In this document: piece by piece, positions 46,695-55,066 of the stretch
How positions within the stretch are numbered: the stretch's first letter is position 1
Layout of the letters: each line of letters opens with the position of its first letter
Program-made: the position numbers and the translations under genes
The notes under the pieces: generated by a model
Told to the model about the DNA's origin: nothing
Databases searched by the model: none
Seen by the model: only the letters and a program-made list of their open reading frames with translations
Assembly: GCA_017412705.1 (NCBI GenBank)
Contig: JAFPWS010000074.1
Span: 47,986 to 111,985 of the forward strand
Length of the DNA: 64,000 nt
From: Prevotella sp.
GTDB lineage: Bacteria; Bacteroidota; Bacteroidia; Bacteroidales; Bacteroidaceae
Reading direction: 5' to 3'

Positions 46695-47078
46695 TTAATC
46701 CTCCGAATCTTGAACTTCAAGGCCATTCATTATATCGTCATCAGACTCAATCTTCTTTTTGAGGACAAAGTATAAGACTAACTGCTGCTTGAAGTCACGG
46801 TCAGTATAGGTGCTGACCACTTCCCATCCACGTTTTCCCATGTAATTAAGACTCTCTCCATTGCTATTGAAATGCTTTTTCTTGCCGTTCTCGTATATCT
46901 GCTTTCTTTTGCTTATGACCTCTCCAAAATCAAGTGTAACGACATACTTCGAACTGAATAATTTGCCAAAACATTGCATAATGCAATAAGCATACTTCTC
47001 ACCTGGTTGAGTTGCGTTTTGCGCACTCACCTTAGCGCCCATCAGCGCCATGACCATAATAAAAATGACCTTTTTCAT
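46695..47078 (-). CDS. exported protein, 127 aa, unknown function
   Basis: A 127-residue protein with a signal peptide (KKVIFIMVMALMGAKVSAQ). The mature part has CIMQCFGKLFSSKYVVTLDF, SLNYMGKRGWEVVSTYTDRD and an acidic tail. The GWE segment resembles small DUF4177-like folds, but I cannot assign it. It has its own terminator and an imperfect promoter upstream (CACTTTTG at about 47111), so it may be expressed from the lysogen, possibly as a cargo gene. The 47079-47272 gap is AT-rich with no gene. Confidence 0.6.
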   Translation of the reverse strand: MKKVIFIMVMALMGAKVSAQNATQPGEKYAYCIMQCFGKLFSSKYVVTLDFGEVISKRKQIYENGKKKHFNSNGESLNYMGKRGWEVVSTYTDRDFKQQLVLYFVLKKKIESDDDIMNGLEVQDSED

Positions 47079-47272
47079 AATGTAGTTTTTAGAATTATCG
47101 CTGCAAAAGTGCGAAGAAAAATGTAATTACCAAAGAAAAACGAAGGAAAAATACGCTCAACCGCGAAAATCGGAGGCATTTTAGTGATTTTATCGCCGAT
47201 TTCGACATTTTCAGAACGCATTTTGGCGATTTTGGTACATCTAAGAAAAAAAGGAAAACGCAATATAAGTTT

Positions 47273-47803
47273 TTATTTTCTGTTGAATTTCGCCCAGGTT
47301 TGGCGCAGTTTCTCATGAAAAACAGTCATCTTCCGCATCGTGGTCACTGAGTCGTCACCCTCGAAATCAATGAACCTCGACGTGTCGAAGGTGAAGAGCA
47401 GCTCCGACTTGTCACCCTTCGGACGCAACACCATCTCGCCCATCAGGATGATGTCCAGTCCGATGATGAAGTCCGGCACACCCTTCACGTCCGGCAGCCA
47501 CGACGCTTCCACCAGCGCCGCATAGCGACTGTTGCCAGGAAAGGCAAAGCAAATGGATATGCTGCCGTCTATGGGACCGCCTACGCCGATGCTTAACGCC
47601 TTGCCGTCAGCAGGAAGCTCCAGCCTTTTAACCACCCACGGGGCTACGGAAGAATAAGAGGCACCTGTGTCCCATACGGCATTGACAATCAACTCCCGAT
47701 TCGGATTCAGGTTTAGCACCCGCAGCGGGGTCTCTATCCTGCCGAGGTCTGCGGGGAACTCGTGGCGGAATACGTTGTCGGGGATGTACTTGTCTTGGTT
47801 CAT
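47273..47803 (-). CDS. retropepsin-like aspartic protease
   Basis: A 176-residue protein with a single retropepsin-like motif, AVWDTGASYSSVAPWVV (about 43-59), in which DTGA is the catalytic Asp loop; VPDFIIGLDIILMGEM (about 109-124) matches the later IIGxDxL element of clan AA proteases. Single-domain enzymes act as homodimers. A leading -7 box (TAATTTTG, 47815-47808) precedes it. Role is unknown; phage protein maturation or a lysogenic cargo function are both possible. Confidence 0.7.
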   Translation of the reverse strand: MNQDKYIPDNVFRHEFPADLGRIETPLRVLNLNPNRELIVNAVWDTGASYSSVAPWVVKRLELPADGKALSIGVGGPIDGSISICFAFPGNSRYAALVEASWLPDVKGVPDFIIGLDIILMGEMVLRPKGDKSELLFTFDTSRFIDFEGDDSVTTMRKMTVFHEKLRQTWAKFNRK

Positions 47804-47947
47804 GCCGCAAAATTACACAATAAAACCGAGAAACGTGCAAGAGGCTGAAAAAAGTTCCCGACTTTCACAAGCCAGGAACCTCGGAGATGAAATCAAACGA
47901 ACTTTTCTATTAATTTATTTAAACATGGTTTGGAAGAGAGGTATTTG

Positions 47948-48532
47948 CTATTCCGGTTTTATATAGGTATTGTATCGTATGTGCGCGCGCGGGTTGAAGT
48001 TGATCAGCGTCACCTTGTAGCCCTTGGTGCCCCAGCGGAACCACAGGAAGCGGTGCTTGTACTCGCGGTGCACGACGGTCGCCAGTGAGTCGCGGATGTT
48101 GTAGTAGAAAGTGGAGTCCTGCAGGCGGAACTGCAGGTGGCTCCACTCGTCGCAATAACTAAAAACCTTATTATGACTATTGACTTCCGCTTTCACGCTG
48201 TCCTCTGTCTCGGTGACCGTGGTCTGGACGGCCTCCAGCTGCTTGAGCCTGAGGCCGAGGGTCTTGATGAGGTCCTCGTCGACGAGGTGCTGCCGTCTGA
48301 GGTCGGCAAGCTCCGCCCGGATGACCTTGGAGCTGACGGCCTCGCGGTAGACGGTGTCGCCCGGCAGGAGGATGGTGTCGCGCTCGAGGGGCGTGAAGGT
48401 CATGGCGTAGGCCAGCTCTGACTTGAGATGCTGTATCTCCTGCTCGTAGCCGATGCTCTGCCAGCGTGCGTGGGCGAAGGCTGCGGCAAGCAGCAGGAGG
48501 GGGATGAAGATTTGCAATGCTATTCTTTTCAT
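47948..48532 (-). CDS. spanin-like membrane-anchored coiled-coil protein
   Basis: A 194-residue protein with an N-terminal anchor (LQIFIPLLLLAAAFAHARW), a periplasmic coiled coil (about 30-110) and a beta-rich C-terminus (EWSHLQFRLQDSTFYYNIRD). It is 5 bp after the endolysin gene and matches the Rz-like position and topology of Bacteroidota phages. An overlapping Rz1-type lipoprotein was not found. Confidence 0.6.
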   Translation of the reverse strand: MKRIALQIFIPLLLLAAAFAHARWQSIGYEQEIQHLKSELAYAMTFTPLERDTILLPGDTVYREAVSSKVIRAELADLRRQHLVDEDLIKTLGLRLKQLEAVQTTVTETEDSVKAEVNSHNKVFSYCDEWSHLQFRLQDSTFYYNIRDSLATVVHREYKHRFLWFRWGTKGYKVTLINFNPRAHIRYNTYIKPE

Positions 48533-48536
48533 GATG

Positions 48537-49103
48537 TTACGCTTTTATGAGTCCTACCGCTATCTTCGCCACACGGAGGTACGGCAGGCGCCTGGAGGCC
48601 GTGGCGGTGGAGCCGTTGATGATTCTCGTGATGTTGGTATGCTCGTCGCGGTCGGCACGCTCGTTCAGGCCGTGGGTCTTCCAGAACCAGCCTGCTGAGT
48701 CGGCGGCATAGCGGGGCTGGCGCAGCAGCAGCCAGTTCCGCTCGTTCATGTCCTCCATATCCTTGCCTATGATGATGCCGTAGAGCTTGTAGTTCGTGCG
48801 GCCTGTCACTTGCAGCAGCCCGCGGCCCTTGTAGCGCTGTCCGTCGCCGTCGGCCTGAGGGGTGTTGCCGAGGGCCTGCGCCTTGCGCCCCGTGTCGTAG
48901 GCCGCTCCGCTGGCAATCTCCTCGACGTAGCGCAGCGACCCGCTCTCCCAGGCGCACTGTGCGAGGAAGTGGGCCGCCCGCAGCGGGGTGTCGATGTTGT
49001 ACCGGAACATCGCGTTGTTGATGGGTTTCAGGAACTCGCGGCACCGTGCCATGGAGGCATGGGGCATGGCCGTCCGGAGCTGCTCAATAGTCAGTTCTTC
49101 CAT
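48537..49103 (-). CDS. GH19-type endolysin
   Basis: A 188-residue lytic enzyme from ATG 49103. Family-19 features are AAHFLAQCAWESGSLRYVEE with the catalytic Glu (about 51-70), and GQRYKGRGLLQVTGRTNY (about 91-108), the GRG-x-x-Q-TG core. It cleaves peptidoglycan between GlcNAc and MurNAc-type residues during lysis. No signal peptide, so export depends on the holin just upstream, whose 3' end overlaps its start. Confidence 0.85.
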   Translation of the reverse strand: MEELTIEQLRTAMPHASMARCREFLKPINNAMFRYNIDTPLRAAHFLAQCAWESGSLRYVEEIASGAAYDTGRKAQALGNTPQADGDGQRYKGRGLLQVTGRTNYKLYGIIIGKDMEDMNERNWLLLRQPRYAADSAGWFWKTHGLNERADRDEHTNITRIINGSTATASRRLPYLRVAKIAVGLIKA

Positions 49104-49596
49104 AGTCTTTCGTGTTAGGGTCAATCAAATCGGGGTTTATCGTGTCTTCCTTCGTGACGTTCAGGGCACGGAAGAGGTTCTCGACGGTACCGTACTCGCG
49201 GATCAGGGCAATCAGCGCCAGCTTGTAGTCCTGCTGCAGCTTGCGCTCCTTGATGTCGGCAGGCTCCCAGATGCTCTTCACCTCGACAAAGCCCACATAG
49301 CCGAGGGCTATCAGCGTGAACCAGGGAATCATGACGATGTCGATGCGGTAGAAGTGGTAGAGGAAGAAGATGATGGCCAGCTGGAGGGCATCGAGGAGCG
49401 ACAGGGCGAAAGTCATGTTGTAGTACTTCGAAATCTTCTCTATGGTGCGCTTGTAGCCCGCACTGGTACGGTACTTGCCCTGTTGCTTGGCCTTGCGGAT
49501 GCCCGCACGGAGGTCGCAGAAGATAAGGCCCAGGATGATGACGTATGCCAGCAGCATGATGCCGCTGCAGAAGAGAAGGGTTGTCAGTCGTTCCAT
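49084..49596 (-). CDS. phage holin (holin_4-like)
   Basis: A 170-residue protein from ATG 49596 with three or so hydrophobic segments: LLFCSGIMLLAYVIILGLIF, FALSLLDALQLAIIFFLYHF and MIPWFTLIALGYVGFVEV, and the conserved FCDLRAGIRKA and YKRTIEKISKYYNM between. The layout matches Bacteroidota phage holins. It forms the membrane lesion that releases the endolysin. A -7 box TACCTTTG (49625-49618) lies upstream, without a clear -33. Confidence 0.78.
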   Translation of the reverse strand: MERLTTLLFCSGIMLLAYVIILGLIFCDLRAGIRKAKQQGKYRTSAGYKRTIEKISKYYNMTFALSLLDALQLAIIFFLYHFYRIDIVMIPWFTLIALGYVGFVEVKSIWEPADIKERKLQQDYKLALIALIREYGTVENLFRALNVTKEDTINPDLIDPNTKDYGRTDY

Positions 49597-49650
49597 AACT
49601 ATCGTGTCATTTTTCCACAAAGGTAGGTGTTGCCATGGGAAGCGAGAATA

Positions 49651-50214
49651 CTAAAAACGGGAGAGTGCGGGCGTGACCACCGTGCCCATGCTGCCCGAGA
49701 CCCTGACGCTGCCGAACATGGCGTCGACGACGTTCGACAGGGTGCCCATGTAGGCCTCGCCGTAGAGCTGCACCTCGACCCGGTTCAGCACGTCGATGCT
49801 GGAGAGGTAGCGGCCCGTGAACCAGTCGCGCTTCTCACGGGGCTTGCCGCTGGTGTACTTGTCGCTGCCGTCGGAGTACTTCAGGCCTGTCCTGCGGGGT
49901 TTGTTCAGGCCGTGGGCCTTGCGGTAGTCCTTGTTCAGGATGTCCAGGTCGCCGGGGTTGCCGCGACGGTAGCCGTTGCCGACGCCACGGGCCACATAGA
50001 TGCCGTACAGCATGAACTCGTGGGCTATCTGTATCTGGCCGCCGGTGTCTGTTATGCGGTGGCTCATCTTGTTGTGCAGCGTCATGGTGTCGACGATGCC
50101 GAGGCGCAGGATGTTCTCGCGCCAGATGGTCACCATCATCTCCGTCCACGCCTGCTCCCAGCGGCGGATGTCCTCCTCGCTGACAGGGCGCCTGATCTCA
50201 CGTCCACTGCTCAT
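49651..50214 (-). CDS. phage neck/head-completion-like protein
   Basis: A 187-residue protein from ATG 50214. The segment WTEMMVTIWRENILRLGIVDTMTLHNKM resembles the start of HK97 gp10-type completion proteins of Bacteroidota phages, followed by EFMLYGIYVARGVGNGYRRG and a basic stretch. It overlaps the next gene by 17 bp. The role is inferred from pattern and position between portal-like and lysis genes. Confidence 0.5.
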   Translation of the reverse strand: MSSGREIRRPVSEEDIRRWEQAWTEMMVTIWRENILRLGIVDTMTLHNKMSHRITDTGGQIQIAHEFMLYGIYVARGVGNGYRRGNPGDLDILNKDYRKAHGLNKPRRTGLKYSDGSDKYTSGKPREKRDWFTGRYLSSIDVLNRVEVQLYGEAYMGTLSNVVDAMFGSVRVSGSMGTVVTPALSRF

Positions 50215-50698
50215 CGTCGTACACAAGGTCCACGGGTTCCTGGACGTAGATGGTGAAGAACAGGCCCGTCATGCCCGAGAGGTAGTAGCGGCCCAGCTCC
50301 TGGTTGGGGATGTTCTGGGTGTCGATGTACGTCAGCTCCTCACGGTAGGTGTACTTGTCGCGGAGGATGCGCGAGACGAGCTGCAGGAACAGCCGGCGGC
50401 AAAGCTCCAGCTGCCGCTGGCGGTCGTCCATGTTGTCGTGCTCGTAGGCTGACAGGATGAAGACGGTGTATGCACGGCGCTTCGTGAAGCCGTAGGTGCC
50501 GTCAGGAGAAGAGAGGCTGCCCGTGTTGGTGTCGCTGACAGCCACGAAGCGGTCGTGGTCACGGTAGAGTTCAAAGATGCCCTCCAGGTTGTCGGGTCCG
50601 CTGATGACAACAGGCTGGAAGCCCTCCTCCAGCGCCAGCTTGTTGCGCTGGCACATGTCGGTGAAATAACCGACGGCGTCGAACATTCTGTTTTCCAT
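50198..50698 (-). CDS. phage tail-terminator-like protein
   Basis: A 166-residue protein from ATG 50698 (the longer frame enters the previous gene). It has a helix near the start (MFDAVGYFTDMCQRNKLA), strands in the middle (RAYTVFILSAYEHDN), a long helix (RQRQLELCRRLFLQLVSRIL) and the C-terminal strand LFFTIYVQEPVDLVYDD. The order matches tail-terminator folds, and the neighbours fit. No direct similarity could be tested. Confidence 0.5.
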   Translation of the reverse strand: MENRMFDAVGYFTDMCQRNKLALEEGFQPVVISGPDNLEGIFELYRDHDRFVAVSDTNTGSLSSPDGTYGFTKRRAYTVFILSAYEHDNMDDRQRQLELCRRLFLQLVSRILRDKYTYREELTYIDTQNIPNQELGRYYLSGMTGLFFTIYVQEPVDLVYDDEQWT

Positions 50699-50699
50699 A

Positions 50700-51479
50700 T
50701 CAGGTCTTTGGGTGTTTCTTCTTGAATTCTTCAGACTCACGGGTAAGGGCGTCCAGCTCGTAGAGCGCCTGCCAGGTGTCGGAGTCCATGACTTGCTGGT
50801 AGCGGGTGACGTCGCCTTTGGTAAGCAGGCGTACCTGCATCTGCATCATCTCGAACTGCGTCTGCCTGGTGCCGCTCTGGACACCCTCGCCGACAGGCCT
50901 CAGGAAGTGCGTGAACACCTGACTGAGGCGCTTCTTGACGGCCGTATACCAGAAGAAGACCGACAGTAGGACGTGAGGCTCGACGTCAATGCTGACGTAG
51001 GGTGTCAACCTGATGCCGTACAGGAAGTGCAGCATCCTGTCCAGCTGCTTGGGGTCGTTGGTCAGAAGATAGGCCTGATAGTGGTTCTCGAGGGCAAGGT
51101 AGTTGCCGAAGGGGTATCCCTGCAGCCACTGGCTGGCAGCCTCGTAGTCGCCTATCTTCTCTATACGGACGGTCATGTCCTCGGGGTGCTCCAGCCACGA
51201 CAGCTGCTCCTCCATGGCGGGCACCAGCTCGGGGTTGAGGAGAAAGTCGCGCCCGGTGTCGTTCAGCCGGCAGAGCCAGCCTGCATCGGTGGGGCGGACG
51301 ACACGGAAGCCGCAGAAGTAGCGCAGCGCACACGTCTTGACGGCAGCCAGCCCCGACGGGTGATGGCCGTAGATGTGGTACAGCTTCAGGACGTAGTGCA
51401 GCTGCTGCTGTGTCAACCCGTCCCACGCCGCGGGAACGGTGAAGCTGACGTGTCTACATAAAGAAGAACGTGGGGTCAT
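50700..51479 (-). CDS. phage structural protein, 259 aa, unknown
   Basis: From ATG 51479, which overlaps the stop of the preceding gene by 26 bp. It has an RTSRM-free acidic/aromatic composition with SWLEHPEDMTVRIEKIGDYE, a helix-rich centre (FLYGIRLTPYVSIDVEPHV) and a Gln-Met-rich segment QFEMMQMQVRLLTKGDVTRY. No family recognised. It lies between two connector-like genes, so a head-tail role is inferred. Confidence 0.6.
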   Translation of the reverse strand: MTPRSSLCRHVSFTVPAAWDGLTQQQLHYVLKLYHIYGHHPSGLAAVKTCALRYFCGFRVVRPTDAGWLCRLNDTGRDFLLNPELVPAMEEQLSWLEHPEDMTVRIEKIGDYEAASQWLQGYPFGNYLALENHYQAYLLTNDPKQLDRMLHFLYGIRLTPYVSIDVEPHVLLSVFFWYTAVKKRLSQVFTHFLRPVGEGVQSGTRQTQFEMMQMQVRLLTKGDVTRYQQVMDSDTWQALYELDALTRESEEFKKKHPKT

Positions 51480-52290
51480 CCTGCTTGTTCGTGTAGCGTT
51501 GGGCATGGCGTCCTTTGTATGTCTCGGAGTTCTGATAGGTGGGGTACAGCTGTATGTGGGTCTCCAGCTGACCGACAATGTCGTCGAGCATCAGCTGGTT
51601 GGGACGGCGGTTCTGCTCGTAGCCGCTGATGAAGGCACCCGTGAAGCTCAGGCACTTCTCGACGATGACGGTGTCGGCGTCGCCGAGGGTCGACGTGCGC
51701 AGCTTCTCCAGCAGCTCATCCATGTACTCGCCGCTGATGGCCTTGCGCAGGAAGCCGTCGGCGACAATGGCCAGGCCGCTGGCCGTCTGCCAGCTCTCTG
51801 CGGTATAGCGCAGCGTGGTGTGCTTGCGCAGATGGCCGATGCTCCAGAACAGGCACGTCACAGCCTGGCGGGCGTGGGCGGTGGTGCCCCACCCTTCCGT
51901 CCGCATCAGCTCCCCGAGGATGTCGTCAAGGGCTTCCGCCGCCCGCAGGAGGCAGTCGTCGATGAGCGCATCGACGCGGGCCTTGCTGGCAGGGGCCGTA
52001 CTGTTGGTGCTGACGATGCCGAAGCCGGTAGCCGTCAGTACCACGTCGAGCGAACGCGCCGAGAGGATGAAGGCCCTGAGGCACACGAGGCGCAGGACTG
52101 CACGCATGAGCGACTCGCTGGACTCGATATAGGTCCAGATGACGGGACCCGCGATGTCCTCCAGCTGGCGGCTGGCAATCTCGAGCTGCTCCTGGAGGCG
52201 CGTGAACACACTGCTGCTACGCTCGGGCATGCGGGCCGCGGGAACGTAGTTCTCGAACACTTCCTTACTGATTTCCTTGATTATTTCCAT
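51454..52290 (-). CDS. phage connector-like protein, 278 aa
   Basis: A largely helical 278-residue protein beginning MEIIKEISKEVFENYVPAAR. This N-terminal pattern is common in Bacteroidota prophages next to portal genes (DUF6712-like by memory; not checked). Its start overlaps the end of the portal-like gene by 26 bp. It probably acts in the head-tail connector. Confidence 0.55.
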   Translation of the reverse strand: MEIIKEISKEVFENYVPAARMPERSSSVFTRLQEQLEIASRQLEDIAGPVIWTYIESSESLMRAVLRLVCLRAFILSARSLDVVLTATGFGIVSTNSTAPASKARVDALIDDCLLRAAEALDDILGELMRTEGWGTTAHARQAVTCLFWSIGHLRKHTTLRYTAESWQTASGLAIVADGFLRKAISGEYMDELLEKLRTSTLGDADTVIVEKCLSFTGAFISGYEQNRRPNQLMLDDIVGQLETHIQLYPTYQNSETYKGRHAQRYTNKQDDPTFFFM

Positions 52291-53668
52291 TGTCGTCTGA
52301 ATTGGCGTTGTTGTTCATGTTCACCTGCTTGGCGTCGGTATTCTTGTCGAGCGTGGTGAGGATGATCATCGGAATGACAGGCTCCACGCGATCCTCCCAT
52401 CCGTTGAAACAGATGGCGAGGTGGTGGACGGTCAGCAGCATGTCGTGGGGAAGGGTCTCGAGGGACTGCTTCATGGTGAACAGCTCGCGCTTGTCGCTGC
52501 CCGAATTGTTCATCTGGCTCTTTCCTGGAGTGGCACCGGCAAGGTTGGGGTGTACATTGTCGTCGTAGCACAGCACGTTGGCCGCCTCGGCAACATCGTC
52601 GTTGTACTCGCTGCCTGCCTTGGAGGTGTCGACGACATTGATCTTCAGGTAATGCTTCTCCTTGCCGTCGATAAGACTCTCGAACTCGCTCCAGACAACC
52701 TTGTCGCTGTTCTGCGAACCGCCGAGATACATCTTCAGCTGGTCGATGAACTCTGTCTTCATGTCCTCGAAGGCAGTGGAGCCGATGCTGATGCCGCGGG
52801 AGCGGGCACGGCTCTCCCAGAACTCGAGGTTGATCTCGACATGGTAGCGGATATTCTGGCCGTTCTTGATCTTGGCCTTCTTGGCTGCCGTGAGCAGGCC
52901 GTAGATGTCATACCAGCCGTCACGGAAGACGGCGCTGTAGGTCGGGATGGGATAGTACTGGCAGCCCGGCGTCGGAATCTTGCAGACCACGGCATACATG
53001 CAGCAACTGGCCCTGTCGGGGGTGAAATTGTTGTAGAGGTCTCTCTCGCGTCCCGTGCGGGCCATCAGGTCGCCCAGCGGGTCCTGCTCGTCGAGCAGGG
53101 GGATGGCCTCGACATTGTCGGGGGCGTTGTCGTCCTTCCAGTCGGCAAAGAGGACGTGGCCGATGCGCCCGGTTCTGTCGTCGGCCTTCTGGAACCTGCA
53201 GTGGCAGGCGTCCTTGTGGACTATCTTCACGATAGTCTGGCGCTGACGGTCGAGAATGACGACAGCGACGGCGAAGAAGTAATACTTCAGATCGACAATC
53301 TGCTCGGCGAAGAAGCGCTTGACGGAGCTGCGCAGCAGCCAGCGCCTGATATCCTTGTCACGGGTGGGCTTGGGCTCCTTGTCGCCCAGCGTGGCAACGT
53401 CCATGTACTCCAGGCCGCGGCCGTAGCAGGTGAGCAGGTTGAAGAACTTGTTCTGCATCATCACGCTGTTGCGCTCCACCTTGTCCTTTATCTCATAGGG
53501 CAGCTGGTTGTCGTTACCCCACCCGATGATGGTGTACGTCTTTCCGTCTTTCGCCTTGACCTCTATCTCCGTCAGCTTCTCGGGAGACGAGTACAGGCTT
53601 CCGCTGGTGACCGTATCGGAAAGCCGGTCGTTCGGGAGGTCAAAAACAAAACTTTCTATTCTTTCCAT
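52265..53668 (-). CDS. phage portal-like protein
   Basis: A 467-residue protein with portal-like order: GWGNDNQLPYEIKDKVERNS, then VDLKYYFFAVAVVILDRQRQ and IVKIVHKDACHCRFQK in the wing/clip part, a core region, and C-terminal ELFTMKQSLETLPHDMLLTV leading to an Asn-rich disordered tail (about 445-467). The ring would form the DNA entry vertex. Terminase and capsid genes normally beside a portal are absent here, so this is a moderate call. Confidence 0.6.
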   Translation of the reverse strand: MERIESFVFDLPNDRLSDTVTSGSLYSSPEKLTEIEVKAKDGKTYTIIGWGNDNQLPYEIKDKVERNSVMMQNKFFNLLTCYGRGLEYMDVATLGDKEPKPTRDKDIRRWLLRSSVKRFFAEQIVDLKYYFFAVAVVILDRQRQTIVKIVHKDACHCRFQKADDRTGRIGHVLFADWKDDNAPDNVEAIPLLDEQDPLGDLMARTGRERDLYNNFTPDRASCCMYAVVCKIPTPGCQYYPIPTYSAVFRDGWYDIYGLLTAAKKAKIKNGQNIRYHVEINLEFWESRARSRGISIGSTAFEDMKTEFIDQLKMYLGGSQNSDKVVWSEFESLIDGKEKHYLKINVVDTSKAGSEYNDDVAEAANVLCYDDNVHPNLAGATPGKSQMNNSGSDKRELFTMKQSLETLPHDMLLTVHHLAICFNGWEDRVEPVIPMIILTTLDKNTDAKQVNMNNNANSDDNGNNQGNQ

Positions 53669-53669
53669 A

Positions 53670-53915
53670 TTATATATATACTGGGTGTCCGTTCACATTG
53701 AAAATCAACACGTCGCGCACCTTGCGTATCTGACCGCTGACGGGACTGCGGAAGTCGTGGTACCCCTTGGTCCACCAGCCGCTGATACATATCCAGCCGT
53801 CAAGCTGGAGCAGGGTGCCGTCAGCCTTCAGGGCTGTAAGGGTTACCGGTTCACGTGTCTGTTTCGCGTGGTCCAGGAAGAGCTGGACATCTTTGAGGTA
53901 AAGGGCTGTATTCAT
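53670..53915 (-). CDS. small phage protein, 81 aa
   Basis: An 81-residue beta-rich protein (VTLTALKADGTLLQLDGWIC, KVRDVLIFNVNGHPVYI) one base upstream of the portal-like gene. No family recognised. The order implies structural or assembly use. Confidence 0.6.
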   Translation of the reverse strand: MNTALYLKDVQLFLDHAKQTREPVTLTALKADGTLLQLDGWICISGWWTKGYHDFRSPVSGQIRKVRDVLIFNVNGHPVYI

Positions 53916-53921
53916 GGTGTC

Positions 53922-54986
53922 CTAATTGAAAGTGGCGTCGAAGGTGTTGTCGAAGATCCTGCCTGCACGGGTCGTCTGTATCACGTTGTGGATGCGCTGG
54001 GCGTACTGGTAGCTGAAGGTGTGGGAGGGCAGGTAGTCGTCGTCGTTCGTGATCTCGCTCTTGCTGTCCGTGATAACCACTTCCTTGCCGATGTCGGGAT
54101 AGCCGCCCACGATGTTCACCACATAGACCTCCTGGGAGCGGAACAGCTCGTCGACCCACTGCGCCATGGCGGTGTTGAGGATGCCCGTGTCGGCATGGAA
54201 CGTCCTGGTCTCGCGGATGGAGTAGTTGCGCAGGTTCTTGCCGATGCGGGCCTGCTTGCGCTCGTAGGTGGGCTCTACGCGATGGGTGCCCGTGCAGTAG
54301 AGCAGCTCCTGGACACCGAAAGAGTTGTCGAAGATGAGGATGGGGGCGCAGTCGGGATTGCGGAGGTCCATCTGGAACTGCTGGCTGCGGAGGCCCGCCG
54401 TCACGCTATAGCAGACAAGGGTCTTCCCCGACCGCACGAAGTTCGACGGACTGACGTCTATGGTGGTGTAGCTGCCGTTGCCGGCAATGGCCTGAGGGGT
54501 GAAGGTGGCGGTCGTCCCGTCGGAGTAGACGGCCACACAGGACGCCGCATCGCTGCCGTAATAGTGCAGGTACTCGAGCCTGCCCTGGGCCGTCACCTTG
54601 GGGCCGTCAAGGATGGTCAGGAATCGGCTGCCGTAGAACTCGGAGGCCGTCATGCCCACATCGCAAAGGGAGAAGAGGATGGTGGCCGAGGAGGTGCCGG
54701 TCTTGACCGTGCTGTCACTGCTGCTCAGCTGGCGGACGGCGACCTGCAGGGGGATGACCAGGCTGGCCCTGGCGAAAGGCTCCAGCAGCCGGCCGATGTC
54801 GGTAAGGGTGACGAAGCCGCTGACAGGCCACAGGGTCTCCTTGAAGTAGACGTCGCCGGTGTTGAGGTTTGTCAGCGTCACCTCTGCCTTGACGGCACTG
54901 GAGCTGACGGCCTCCCGGATGTCAGGAATGTCGGATGTGAAGTAGTGCCCAGAAAAGGAACTGAGGGTTATATAGCTCATACGCAT
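53922..54986 (-). CDS. phage tail/baseplate-like protein, 354 aa
   Basis: A beta-rich protein of 354 residues from ATG 54986 (ATG 54980 is also possible); longer frames run into the terminator region. It includes DVYFKETLWPVSGFVTLTD, FDNSFGVQELLYCTGTHRVE and ETRTFHADTGILNTAMAQWV. A -7 box TATATTTG (55006-54999) is just upstream, so it starts a new unit after the DGR terminator. Likely a tail-tip or baseplate component. Confidence 0.6.
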   Translation of the reverse strand: MRMSYITLSSFSGHYFTSDIPDIREAVSSSAVKAEVTLTNLNTGDVYFKETLWPVSGFVTLTDIGRLLEPFARASLVIPLQVAVRQLSSSDSTVKTGTSSATILFSLCDVGMTASEFYGSRFLTILDGPKVTAQGRLEYLHYYGSDAASCVAVYSDGTTATFTPQAIAGNGSYTTIDVSPSNFVRSGKTLVCYSVTAGLRSQQFQMDLRNPDCAPILIFDNSFGVQELLYCTGTHRVEPTYERKQARIGKNLRNYSIRETRTFHADTGILNTAMAQWVDELFRSQEVYVVNIVGGYPDIGKEVVITDSKSEITNDDDYLPSHTFSYQYAQRIHNVIQTTRAGRIFDNTFDATFN

Positions 54987-54998
54987 TACTTTTGACTG

Positions 54999-55006
54999 CA
55001 AATATA
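54999..55006 (-). promoter_or_regulatory. -7 box upstream of the 354-aa tail gene
   Basis: Reverse strand TATATTTG, 13 bp before ATG 54986; no good -33 TTG is found. It follows the DGR-unit terminator at 55038-55061. Confidence 0.5.
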
Positions 55007-55037
55007 AAAGGTAAGCAGGTAATGCGAGAATACAGAA

Positions 55038-55061
55038 AGACCTTCCGCAACGGGAAGGTCT
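55038..55061 (-). terminator. terminator of the TR-RT-orf129 unit
   Basis: A perfect 9-bp stem agaccttcc / ggaaggtct with a 6-nt loop right after the stop at 55067; a short T-rich run follows on the reverse strand. Confidence 0.65.
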
Positions 55062-55066
55062 CTCTG

